This document shows, one piece after another, positions 37,882-45,549 of a stretch of DNA of 64,000 nt. Made by a program: the position numbers and the translations under genes. The notes below the pieces were generated by a model. It was not told the DNA's origin, made no database searches, and was given only the letters and a program-made list of their open reading frames with translations. The stretch's first letter is position 1; every line of letters starts with the position of its first letter. This stretch comes from Streptomyces orinoci (GTDB taxonomy: Bacteria > Actinomycetota > Actinomycetes > Streptomycetales > Streptomycetaceae). The DNA lies in the NCBI RefSeq assembly GCF_003121295.1, contig NZ_PHNC01000010.1:62001-126000 (forward strand), given 5' to 3'.

Positions 37882-38334
37882 TCAGCGCGCGCCTGCGGCA
37901 CCAAGAGGAGCAGCGGGCCGAATCGTCAACTCAAAGCCCAGCAAGACCCATTGACAATACAGACTCGTTGCCGACGGGGGTGGCCCGGTAAACGCGCGGG
38001 CCTCGTTGTGGACCGCCAGGCACGTGTCCATCGCCTCGCGCCATCTGGGATCCTCCCGGTCCAGGGAGTTGGCGGCGTCCAGCGCCGCCTGGTAGCGCGC
38101 CGCCAGGCCCGGGCGGCGGGCGATCTCGATCTCCGTGGCCCACTTCAGCTGGAAGGCGCGGATCGGAGTGAACGACGCATGCTGCGTCGCCGCCGTGAAC
38201 GCCATGTCGCGGTCCGCCTGGAATTCCGCGAGCCGGGAGGAGGCGACCTTGGCGAGGGCGGCCCGCAAGGCCGGAAAGGTCAGCTCGGGCCGCGGAATGA
38301 TCTCGGCCGGTTCCTCGGCGGGCTGTGCGGTCAT
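37882..38334 (-). CDS. DUF6247-like hypothetical protein
   Basis: A 150-residue soluble protein of the kind annotated as DUF6247 in Streptomyces (FPALRAALAKVASSRLAEFQADRDMAFTAA, then WREAMDTCLAVHNEARAF). Function is unknown; other family members are short partner-like proteins. The ATG at 38334 follows GGAGGAGG, a very strong ribosome-binding site, so the longer upstream frame is not used. It sits inside the cob cluster without an obvious link to B12. Confidence 0.65.
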   Translation of the reverse strand: MTAQPAEEPAEIIPRPELTFPALRAALAKVASSRLAEFQADRDMAFTAATQHASFTPIRAFQLKWATEIEIARRPGLAARYQAALDAANSLDREDPRWREAMDTCLAVHNEARAFTGPPPSATSLYCQWVLLGFELTIRPAAPLGAAGAR

Positions 38335-38409
38335 GCGGTCCTCCTCCGTGTGCGGGTACGGCGCACGACGAACCGTACCCGCCCGCCACCACGCCCCGGA
38401 GCGCAACCG

Positions 38410-39162
38410 TCAACCCAGCAAACCCCGCACCCACCCCACCGCCTCCCCCACCCCCGAGGCCACCCGCACCCCCTCCGGCACCGGTGGCCGCCGGACGACC
38501 ACCACCGGGATGCCCGCCTCCCGCGCCGCGGTCAGCTTGGCGGACGTGGCGGCCGCCCCGCTGTCCTTGGTGACCAGCACATCGACCGCATACCGCCGCA
38601 GCAGCTCCCGCTCCCCCTCTACCGTGAACGGCCCCCGGTCCAGCAGCACCTCCATCCGCGGCGGCGCGGGCGGCTCCGGCGCGTCCACGGAACGCACCAG
38701 GAACCACAGCCCGGACAGATGGGCGAAGGCCCCCAGCCCCATCCGCCCGGTGGTCAGAAAGACCCGGCGCCCCAGCGCGGGCAGCACCTCCGCCGCCTCG
38801 GCCAGGGAGGCCACCGGATGCCAGTGGTCGCCCGCACCGGGGACCCACCCTGGGCGGCGCAGAGCCAGCAGGGGAACATGGACGTCGGCGGCCGCCCGGG
38901 CCGCGTTGAAACTGATCCTCCCGGCGAAGGGATGCGTGGCGTCGATGAGCGCGCCCACCTGCTCCTGGCGCAGCCAGTCGGCCAGGCCCTCGGGACCGCC
39001 GAAGCCCCCGATGCGCACCCGTCCCACCGGCAGCCGCGGCTGTGCCACCCGCCCGGCCAGCGAGCTGGTGACCCGTACCCCCGGTACGGCAGCCAGCTCG
39101 GCGGCCAGCCGACGGCCCTCGGTGGTGCCGCCCAGGATCAGGACATGCCGCTCGGCGGTCAC
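38410..39162 (-). CDS. cobK: Precorrin-6A reductase CobK
   Basis: A 250-residue NADPH-dependent reductase of the corrin ring. ILGGTTEGRRLAAEL near the start, LIDATHPFAGRISFNA in the middle and DVLVTKDSGAAATSAKL near the end are CobK/CbiJ signatures. The GTG at 39162 fits the alignment, but its ribosome-binding site (GTGGAGA) is very close. An upstream in-frame ATG at 39219 would extend into the divergent cbiD gene. Only 32 bases separate it from cbiD. Confidence 0.92.
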   Translation of the reverse strand: MTAERHVLILGGTTEGRRLAAELAAVPGVRVTSSLAGRVAQPRLPVGRVRIGGFGGPEGLADWLRQEQVGALIDATHPFAGRISFNAARAAADVHVPLLALRRPGWVPGAGDHWHPVASLAEAAEVLPALGRRVFLTTGRMGLGAFAHLSGLWFLVRSVDAPEPPAPPRMEVLLDRGPFTVEGERELLRRYAVDVLVTKDSGAAATSAKLTAAREAGIPVVVVRRPPVPEGVRVASGVGEAVGWVRGLLG

Positions 39163-39194
39163 TCTCCACAGCCCCTTCGTCGGTTTCCTCGGTG

Positions 39195-40313
39195 ATGAAC
39201 GTGACTGAGACCAAAACACCGGGCGGCCGCACCGCGCAACTCGCCCGCACCGGGCTGCGGCACGGCTGGACCACCGGCGCCTGCGCCACCGCGGCCGCCA
39301 CCGCCGCGTACACCGCCCTGCTCACCGGCGAGTTCCCGGACCCGGTGACCATCACCCTGCCCAAGGGCCAGACCCCGGCCTTCGCCCTGGCCGCCGAGGA
39401 GAAGGGCGCCGGCCACGCCATGGCCGCCATCGTCAAGGACGCGGGCGACGACCCGGACGTCACCCATGGCGCACTGATCCGCGCCACGGTACGGGCCCTG
39501 CCGCCCGGCTCCGGCGTGGTCTTCCGGGCCGGCCCCGGCGTGGGCACCGTCACCCGCCCCGGCCTTCCCCTGCCCGTCGGCGAACCGGCCATCAACCCGG
39601 TCCCCCGCCGGATGATGCGCGAGCACCTCGCCGAGGTGGCCGCCCGCCATGGCGCCACCGGCGATGTGGAACTGGAAATCTCGGTGGACCACGGCGAGGA
39701 GATCGCCCGCTCCACCTGGAACCCCCGCCTGGGCATCCTGGGCGGCATCTCCATCCTGGGCACCACCGGCATCGTGGTCCCCTACTCCTGCTCCGCCTGG
39801 ATCGACAGCATCCGCCGCGGCATCGATGTGGCCCGCGCCGCCGGCCGCACCCATGTCGCCGGCTGTACCGGCTCCACCTCCGAGAAGGTCGCGGTGGCCG
39901 TCCACCACCTCCCCGAGGACGCCCTCCTGGACATGGGCGACTTCGCCGGCGCGGTCCTCAAATACCTGCGCCGCCACCCCGTGGACCGCCTCACCATCGC
40001 CGGCGGCTTCGCAAAGCTCTCCAAACTCGCCGCCGGTCACCTGGACTTGCACTCCTCCCGCTCCCAGGTGGACAAGAACTTCCTGGCCCAACTGGCCCGT
40101 ACCGGCGGCGCGGACGAGGCCCTGGCCGCCGAAGTGGCCACCGCCAACACCGGCCTGGACGCCCTCCAGCGCTGCGCCGCCCGCGGCGTCCCCCTGGGCG
40201 ACCTGGTCGCCGCCACCGCCCGCGACCAGGCCAGGGCAGTACTGCGGGAGGCACCGGTGGCGGTGGACGTCATCTGCATCGACCGGGCGGGGACGATCGT
40301 GGGACGGGCTTGA
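39195..40313 (+). CDS. cbiD: Cobalt-precorrin-5B C1-methyltransferase CbiD
   Basis: A 372-residue enzyme with the CbiD start LRHGWTTGACATAAATAAY and GCTGSTSEKVA later. CbiD methylates C1 with loss of the C20-derived acetaldehyde unit, the step done by CobF in the classical aerobic pathway. No cobF is present here, so CbiD probably replaces it although CobG and CobN mark an aerobic route. ATG at 39195 (a GTG lies three bases earlier). It has no obvious ribosome-binding site and only 32 bases to the divergent cobK, so it may be leaderless. Confidence 0.94.
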   Translation: MNVTETKTPGGRTAQLARTGLRHGWTTGACATAAATAAYTALLTGEFPDPVTITLPKGQTPAFALAAEEKGAGHAMAAIVKDAGDDPDVTHGALIRATVRALPPGSGVVFRAGPGVGTVTRPGLPLPVGEPAINPVPRRMMREHLAEVAARHGATGDVELEISVDHGEEIARSTWNPRLGILGGISILGTTGIVVPYSCSAWIDSIRRGIDVARAAGRTHVAGCTGSTSEKVAVAVHHLPEDALLDMGDFAGAVLKYLRRHPVDRLTIAGGFAKLSKLAAGHLDLHSSRSQVDKNFLAQLARTGGADEALAAEVATANTGLDALQRCAARGVPLGDLVAATARDQARAVLREAPVAVDVICIDRAGTIVGRA

Positions 40314-40336
40314 ACACCGGACAGGCAGAAAGAGGT

Positions 40337-40696
40337 TCAGGGCCGGCCCCGCACCAGGCGAGTTGTCGGCCGCTCGCGTCCCCAGGCGGCCAGCGGCTGG
40401 AGTGCGTCGTTGAGGCGCATCCCGTCCGCGGTCAGTGAGTACTCGACGCGGGGCGGCACCTCGTCGTAGGAGACGCGGTGCACTACGCCGTCCGCTTCCA
40501 GCTCACGCAGGTGAGAGGCCAGCACCTTCTCGGTGACCCCTGGAAGCAATCGGCGCAGCTCGCCGAAGCGACGGTAAGGGTGCTCATGGAGCGCCCAGAG
40601 GATCAGCACCTTCCACTTGCCGCCGATCACCTCCATCGCGGCGTCGATCCCGCAGACATGTCCGTCCGGTGCGCCCGGCCGGTTCAGCGTCGTCAT
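40337..40696 (-). CDS. HxlR-family winged-helix regulator
   Basis: A 119-residue protein with the HxlR winged helix (IGGKWKVLILWAL; YRRFGELRRLLPGVTEKVLASHLRELEADGVVHR) and one N-terminal cysteine (HVCGID) that could sense redox or electrophiles, as in some family members. The ATG at 40696 has GGAAGGGTGGGG upstream. It is divergent from the imine-reductase-like gene, with a palindrome between them, and is probably its repressor. Confidence 0.88.
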   Translation of the reverse strand: MTTLNRPGAPDGHVCGIDAAMEVIGGKWKVLILWALHEHPYRRFGELRRLLPGVTEKVLASHLRELEADGVVHRVSYDEVPPRVEYSLTADGMRLNDALQPLAAWGRERPTTRLVRGRP

Positions 40697-40745
40697 GCCC
40701 CACCCTTCCGACGTGCTCACTCACCCCGGGGTAACCACCCACAAC

Positions 40746-40759
40746 CAAGTGCGTACTTG
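40746..40759. promoter_or_regulatory. Candidate HxlR operator
   Basis: CAAGTGCGTACTTG: CAAGT/ACTTG arms around GCGT, close to the AAGTACGTACTT-like palindromes bound by HxlR/YodB-type repressors. It lies 34 bases upstream of the oxidoreductase ATG, where it would cover a promoter (CCTAAT is a possible -10 element). Confidence 0.55.
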
Positions 40760-40792
40760 ATCACCTCCGGCCCTGCGACCAGCCTAATCGGC

Positions 40793-41674
40793 ATGACACA
40801 GAGCACTGTTGAGAAAACTTCCGTCACGCTGCTGGGCCTCGGCGCGATGGGCACCGCGCTGGCCCGCACCTGGCTTGCCGCCGGCCACCCACTCACCGTC
40901 TGGAACCGCACCCCGGCCCGCGCCGCGGCGCTCGCCGCCGAGGGTGCACGGGTCGCGGACAGCGCCGCTGAGGCGGTCGCGGCGAATACCCTGATCGTCG
41001 TTTGCCTGTTGGACGACACCTCGGTCGAAGAGGTGCTGGCCGGCACCGACCTGGCCGACAAGGACGTGGTCAACCTGACCACCAGCACCCCTGCCCAGGC
41101 CCGCGCCCGGGCCGAGTGGGCCCGCCGGCGCGGCGCCCGCTACCTGGACGGCGGAATCATGGCTGTCCCCCCGATGATCGGCGTCCCCGAAGCCGGGGGC
41201 TATGTCTTCTACAGCGGCTCGCGCGAGCTGTTCGAGCAACACCAGGAGACCCTGGCCGTCCCAGTCGGCACCACCTACGTCGGCGAGGACACGGGCTTCG
41301 CGGCCCTGCACGACGTGGCCCTGCTCAGCGCCATGTACGGGATGTTCGCCGGGGCCGCACACGCCTTCGCCCTGATCCGCAAGGAGGACATCGACCCGGC
41401 GTCGCTTGCCCCGCTGCTGGCCGACTGGCTCGTCGCGATGGCCCCGGCAGTTCTCCGGACCGCCGACCATCTGCGAAGCGGCGACTACACCAAGGGCGTC
41501 GTCTCCAACCTCGCCATGCAGGTGGCCGGCACGCCGACCTTCCTGAGCACCGCCGAGGAACAGGGTGTCAGCCCGCAACTGCTCAGCCCCTACTTCGAGT
41601 TGATGCGCCGCCGCCTGGCCGCGGGCAGCGGCGAGGAGGATCTGACGGGTGTGATCGACCTGCTGGTGCACTGA
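40793..41674 (+). CDS. Imine-reductase-like NADPH oxidoreductase (beta-hydroxyacid dehydrogenase fold)
   Basis: A 293-residue Rossmann-fold enzyme: GLGAMGTALA (about 15-24) for NADPH, NRT after the second strand favouring NADPH, LDGGIMAVPPMIG (about 118-130) typical of imine reductases, and D174 in ALHDVALL at the position of the catalytic aspartate of that group. Such enzymes reduce cyclic imines; 3-hydroxyisobutyrate-type dehydrogenase is the alternative. It probably forms a small regulated unit with the divergent HxlR gene. Its physiological substrate is unknown. Confidence 0.8.
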   Translation: MTQSTVEKTSVTLLGLGAMGTALARTWLAAGHPLTVWNRTPARAAALAAEGARVADSAAEAVAANTLIVVCLLDDTSVEEVLAGTDLADKDVVNLTTSTPAQARARAEWARRRGARYLDGGIMAVPPMIGVPEAGGYVFYSGSRELFEQHQETLAVPVGTTYVGEDTGFAALHDVALLSAMYGMFAGAAHAFALIRKEDIDPASLAPLLADWLVAMAPAVLRTADHLRSGDYTKGVVSNLAMQVAGTPTFLSTAEEQGVSPQLLSPYFELMRRRLAAGSGEEDLTGVIDLLVH

Positions 41675-41978
41675 CCGGCCACTTGCAGGGTGATGCCTCG
41701 TCCGCCGGGGCAGCTTGAGCCTGGTGCGCGCTGGTCCCCGTCGGCACGGGACCGGTTGGCCAGGGTCCAGCGTGTGAAGTCGTTCCTGGCCGAGGGTGAG
41801 ACAAGCTGGCAGGGGCGGGGCGATCAGGCGGAGTGGTGCGCCGTGCTGGATCGCCGCCGGGCGGCCCCCCACCCGCCATGCACCCGCCACCCCCCGGACG
41901 TAGCCTGGAGCCGAGAGAAGCGGCCACCGCCGTGTGCCGCGTCGCGGCATGCGTCCCGTGTTCGCGGAGGTGATTCCC
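41675..41978. other. Gene-free spacer before the DUF1876 gene
   Basis: 304 bases with no supported gene. Open frames exist on both strands but have no matching start signals or family features. It should carry the oxidoreductase terminator and the DUF1876 promoter; no strong hairpin was recognised. Confidence 0.4.
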
Positions 41979-42233
41979 GTGCAGGTCGCCGGATGGCATG
42001 TGGAGATCGAGTTCGACGAGGACGAACACCACGTCCGGGCGGCCGCGCTGCTCCGGCTGCGGGATGGCACGGAGCTGCGGGCCAAGGGGCAGTCCACCCG
42101 GAGCCCGAAGGACCCCAATGTGGCAATGATCGGCGAGGAGCTCGCCGGGGCCCGCGCGCTGGCGGACCTGGCGGAGCAGCTGCGGGAGAAGAGCGGCAAG
42201 GAGGTCCGGGACCTCCACCCGACCGCCGCCTGA
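41979..42233 (+). CDS. DUF1876-like small protein
   Basis: An 84-residue protein, GWHVEIEFDEDEHHVRAAALLRLRDGTEL, RAKGQSTRSPKDPNVAMIGEELAGARALADLAEQL, matching the DUF1876 family, whose fold resembles a dsRNA-binding domain. Function is unknown. The GTG at 41979 is set by GGAGGTGA five bases upstream. It converges on cobM with 8 bases between the stops. Confidence 0.8.
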   Translation: MQVAGWHVEIEFDEDEHHVRAAALLRLRDGTELRAKGQSTRSPKDPNVAMIGEELAGARALADLAEQLREKSGKEVRDLHPTAA

Positions 42234-42241
42234 GGGCTGTT

Positions 42242-43015
42242 TCAGTCCCCGGTCCGGTCCCCGGCCGCGCAGTGGTCGCGGTCGCGGGCGGGTGAGTAGA
42301 GGTAGCTGTCGGGGAACTGGGCGGCGCCCAGGGTGCGGCCGACGATGATCACCGCGGTGCGTACCACCCCGGCCGCCTTCACCTGCCCGGCGATATCGGC
42401 CAGGGTGCCGCGCAGCACCAGTTCGTCCGGGCGGCTGGCCAGGGCCACCACGGCGGCGGGGCAGTCCGCGCCATAGTGCGGCAGCAGTTCGGCGACCACC
42501 CGGTCCGTGTAGCGGGCGGCCAGGTGCAGCACCAGCAGGGCGCCGCTGCGGCCCAGAGTGGCCAGGTCCTCGCCGGGTGGCATGGGGGTGGCCTGCTGGG
42601 CGACGCGGGTGAGGATGACGGTCTGGCCGACGGTGGGTACGGTCAGTTCGCGGCCGAGCGCGGCCGCTGCGGCGGCGAAGGCGGGGACGCCGGGGACGAT
42701 CTCATAGGGGATGCCGGCCGCGTCGAGGCGGCGCATCTGCTCGGCGACCGCGCTGAACACCGAGGGGTCCCCGGAGTGCAGCCGGGCCACGTCCTGCCCG
42801 GCCTCATGGGCGCGGGTGAACTCGGCGGTGATCTCGTCCAGATTGAGCCGGGCGGTGTCCACCAGCCGTGCGCCGGGCGGGCATTCGGCGAGCAGTTCGG
42901 CCGGGACCAGGCTGCCCGCGTAGAGGCAGACCCCGCACCGGGCGAGGAGGCGGGCGCCGCGCAGGGTGATCAGGTCGGCGGCGCCGGGTCCGGCACCGAT
43001 GAAGTACACCGTCAT
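42242..43015 (-). CDS. cobM: Precorrin-4 C11-methyltransferase CobM/CbiF
   Basis: A 257-residue SAM-dependent methyltransferase of the CobM/CbiF type: VYFIGAGPGAADLITLRGARLL at the N-terminus, LYAGSLVP, HSGDPSVFSAVAEQM, then LVLHLA. It methylates C11 of precorrin-4 to give precorrin-5. ATG at 43015 overlaps the cobL stop (ATGA), so cobL-cobM are translationally coupled. The length is typical. Confidence 0.95.
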   Translation of the reverse strand: MTVYFIGAGPGAADLITLRGARLLARCGVCLYAGSLVPAELLAECPPGARLVDTARLNLDEITAEFTRAHEAGQDVARLHSGDPSVFSAVAEQMRRLDAAGIPYEIVPGVPAFAAAAAALGRELTVPTVGQTVILTRVAQQATPMPPGEDLATLGRSGALLVLHLAARYTDRVVAELLPHYGADCPAAVVALASRPDELVLRGTLADIAGQVKAAGVVRTAVIIVGRTLGAAQFPDSYLYSPARDRDHCAAGDRTGD

Positions 43016-44271
43016 GGCTGCTGGTTCTCTCCTCGTACCGTTCGCACGGTTCGTGCGGTCTTCTTGGTCACGGACCACTGGGTGACCGGCATGGCCTGCC
43101 GCCAGCCGGTGAAGCCGCCCACGGGCGTGGCATGGGCCACCGCGAGGCGGGTGAGTTCGCCGCCGTGCCGGCGGTACCAGTCGGTGAGCAGGGCCTCGGA
43201 CTCCAGGGTGACGGCGTTGGCGACCAGCCGCCCGCCCGGCGGCAGGGCCTGCCAGCAGGCGTCCAGCGCGCCGGGGGCGGTGAGCCCGCCGCCGATGAAC
43301 ACCGCGTCGGGGACGGGGAGTTGGCCGAGGGCGGCGGGTGCGGCACCGGTGATGACGCGCAGGCCGGGCACGCCCAGGGTGCGGGCGTTACGGGCGATGC
43401 GCTCGGCCCGTACCGGGTCGCGTTCGACGCTGATGGCGCGGCAGGAGCGGTGGCTGCGCATCCATTCGATGCCGATGGAGCCGGAGCCGCCACCGATGTC
43501 CCAGAGCAGTTCACCGGGGGCCGGGGCGAGCGCGGCCAGGGTCGCGGCCCGGATATGACGCTTGGTCAACTGACCGTCGTGCTCGAAGAATTCGTCCGGC
43601 AGGCCGGGGGTGAGGGACAGCCGGGGCGCACCGTCGGCGCGCCAGCACTCCACGGCGATCACATTGAGCGGATCACCGGGCGGATGCGGCCAGTTCTCGG
43701 CGGTGCCCTCGGTGCGGCTTTCGTGTTCGGCGCCCAGCCGGGCCAGGACGGTCATCCGGCTGGGGCCGAAGCCGTGCCGGGTCAGCAGACCGGCGGCCTG
43801 GGCGGGGGTGTCCGCCCCGGCGCTGAGCAGCAGCAGCCGGCGGCCCGGGTGCAGGGCGGCGGCCAGCGCCTCCAGGGGCCGTCCCACCAGGCTGATCACC
43901 TCGGTCTCCTCCAGCGGCCAGGCCAGCCGGGCGCAGGCATAGGAGACGGAGGAGGGGTGCGGCAGCACTCGCAGCCGGCCGGGGCCCAGTTCCTCGGCCA
44001 GGGTGCGGCCGATGCCGAAGAACATGGGGTCGCCGCTGGCCAGTACGCATATCCGCCGTCCGGCGTGCCGGGCGAACAGGACGGGGACGGCGGGCCGCAG
44101 CGGCGAGGGCCAGGCGACGCGCTCGCCGGGGCAGTCCGCGGGCAGCAGGTCCAGCTGGCGCGGCCCGCCGATGATCACCTCGGCCCGGCGCAGCTCCCGC
44201 TGCGAGGCGGGGGCGAGTGAGGGCCAGCCGTCGGCGCCGATGCCTACGACGGTCACGGGCGCATGGCTCAC
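43012..44271 (-). CDS. cobL: Precorrin-6B C5,C15-methyltransferase (decarboxylating) CobL (CbiE-CbiT fusion)
   Basis: A 419-residue bifunctional enzyme. The CbiE-like half (about 5-205: VTVVGIGADGWPSL; LASGDPMFFGIGRTLAEEL) methylates C5 and/or C15; the CbiT-like half (about 230-400: KRHIRAATLAALAPAPGELLWDIGGGSGSIGIEWMR) has a class I SAM fold and decarboxylates. It makes precorrin-8 from precorrin-6B. The GTG start has GAGGTACG upstream. It is the first gene of the cobL-cobM unit. Confidence 0.95.
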   Translation of the reverse strand: MSHAPVTVVGIGADGWPSLAPASQRELRRAEVIIGGPRQLDLLPADCPGERVAWPSPLRPAVPVLFARHAGRRICVLASGDPMFFGIGRTLAEELGPGRLRVLPHPSSVSYACARLAWPLEETEVISLVGRPLEALAAALHPGRRLLLLSAGADTPAQAAGLLTRHGFGPSRMTVLARLGAEHESRTEGTAENWPHPPGDPLNVIAVECWRADGAPRLSLTPGLPDEFFEHDGQLTKRHIRAATLAALAPAPGELLWDIGGGSGSIGIEWMRSHRSCRAISVERDPVRAERIARNARTLGVPGLRVITGAAPAALGQLPVPDAVFIGGGLTAPGALDACWQALPPGGRLVANAVTLESEALLTDWYRRHGGELTRLAVAHATPVGGFTGWRQAMPVTQWSVTKKTARTVRTVRGENQQP

Positions 44272-44352
44272 GGGCGTACCTCGGAAAGGGGCGGTGACGG
44301 GGACGTCGGAACTCTACTGACCTGCGGTGACGGCCGGGCACCCGGGAGCTTG

Positions 44353-44369
44353 TTGCATACAATGTGCAA
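44353..44369. promoter_or_regulatory. Inverted repeat upstream of the tsaD paralogue, GntR-like
   Basis: TTGCATACAATGTGCAA: perfect TTGCA/TGCAA arms around a 7-base spacer, in an AT-rich stretch 27-44 bases before the start codon. The shape resembles GntR-family operators. It may govern the tsaD-like gene or the divergent cobL-cobM. Confidence 0.45.
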
Positions 44370-44396
44370 TAACCAATGAAAGGCAGGAGGTGCGCC

Positions 44397-45452
44397 GTGG
44401 GGCGTTCGCCGGTGGTGCTGGGCATCGAGTCGTCCTGTGACGAGACCGGCGCGGGGCTGGTGCGGGACGGCAGGCTGCTGGGGCAGGCGGTGGCCTCCAG
44501 CATGGACGAGCACGCCCGCTATGGCGGCGTGGTCCCGGAGATCGCGGCGCGGGCCCATGTGCACTCGGTGGCCCCGGTGGTACGGGCCGCCCTGGACGAG
44601 GCGGGGCTGTCGATGGGCGATATCGGCGCGGTGGCAGTGACCACCGGTCCGGGCCTGTCCGGCGCCCTCCAGGTGGGGGTGGCGGCGGCGAAGGGGCTCG
44701 CCTACTCCCTGGGCGTACCGCTGTACGGGGTGCACCACCTGGCCGGGCATGTGGCCGCCGACACCCTGGAGCACGGGCCGCTGCCCAACCCCTGTGTGGT
44801 GCTGATCGTCTCCGGCGGCCATACCTCGCTGCTACTGGTCCGGGACCTGGCGCGCGACCCCATCACACATCTCGGGGACACCCTGGACGACGCGGCCGGT
44901 GAGTGCTTCGACAAGGTCGCCCGGGTCTTCGGACTGCCCTATCCGGGCGGACCGGCGGTGGACCGGGCGGCGCGGGAGGGCGATCCGCGGGCGGTGCCGT
45001 TCCCGCGGCCGCTGACGGGCCCGCGTGACGATCCCTACGCCTTCTCCTTCTCGGGTCTGAAGACGGCCGCGGCCCGGTGGGCGGAACAACACGGGGCCGC
45101 GGGGCGGGAGTTGCCGGTCGCGGACGGCGCGGCTTCCCTCCAGGAGGCGGTGGCGGATGTGCTCACCCGGAAGGCGGTCGCGGCGTGTACGGAGTACGGG
45201 GTGGGGACGCTGGTGGTGGTCGGCGGGGTGGCCGCCAACTCCCGTGTCCGCGCGCTGGCTCAGCAGCGCTGCGCGGCGGCGGGGGTGGAACTCCGGGTTC
45301 CGCCGCTGCGGTTGTGCACGGACAATGGGGCGATGATCGCCGCGGTGGGCGATCTGCTGGCGCGGGCGGGGGCCGCGCCCGCGCCGCTGAATGTGTCGAT
45401 CGACCCTTCGGCACCACTGGAGTACGCGGCGCTGTGCCCGGCGGGCACCTGA
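44397..45452 (+). CDS. TsaD-like (Gcp/Kae1) tRNA threonylcarbamoyltransferase paralogue
   Basis: A 351-residue ASKHA-fold protein of the TsaD family: [15 protein letters not shown] at the start, PEIAARAHV, the metal-binding H114-L-A-G-H118 in YGVHHLAGH and [12 protein letters not shown] near the end. TsaD catalyses t6A37 formation in ANN-decoding tRNAs with TsaB/TsaE/TsaC. In Streptomyces the main tsaD normally lies beside tsaB/rimI, which are absent here, so this is probably a second copy. The GTG at 44397 has AGGAGG six bases upstream. Confidence 0.88.
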   Translation: MGRSPVVLGIESSCDETGAGLVRDGRLLGQAVASSMDEHARYGGVVPEIAARAHVHSVAPVVRAALDEAGLSMGDIGAVAVTTGPGLSGALQVGVAAAKGLAYSLGVPLYGVHHLAGHVAADTLEHGPLPNPCVVLIVSGGHTSLLLVRDLARDPITHLGDTLDDAAGECFDKVARVFGLPYPGGPAVDRAAREGDPRAVPFPRPLTGPRDDPYAFSFSGLKTAAARWAEQHGAAGRELPVADGAASLQEAVADVLTRKAVAACTEYGVGTLVVVGGVAANSRVRALAQQRCAAAGVELRVPPLRLCTDNGAMIAAVGDLLARAGAAPAPLNVSIDPSAPLEYAALCPAGT

Positions 45453-45466
45453 GGTTGCGTCGCCGG

Positions 45467-45494
45467 GTGCGCCCCGCGAGGGGCATGGGCGCAC
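45467..45494. terminator. Hairpin between convergent tsaD-like and SDR genes
   Basis: GTGCGCCC-(12 bases)-GGGCGCAC, 15 bases after the tsaD-like stop. The stem is perfect over 8 bases. Confidence 0.6.
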
Positions 45495-45549
45495 ACCGCC
45501 GCGTGCGCACACCCCGCCCCGGTCGGGCCCGCGGCCCGAACGCAGCCTT

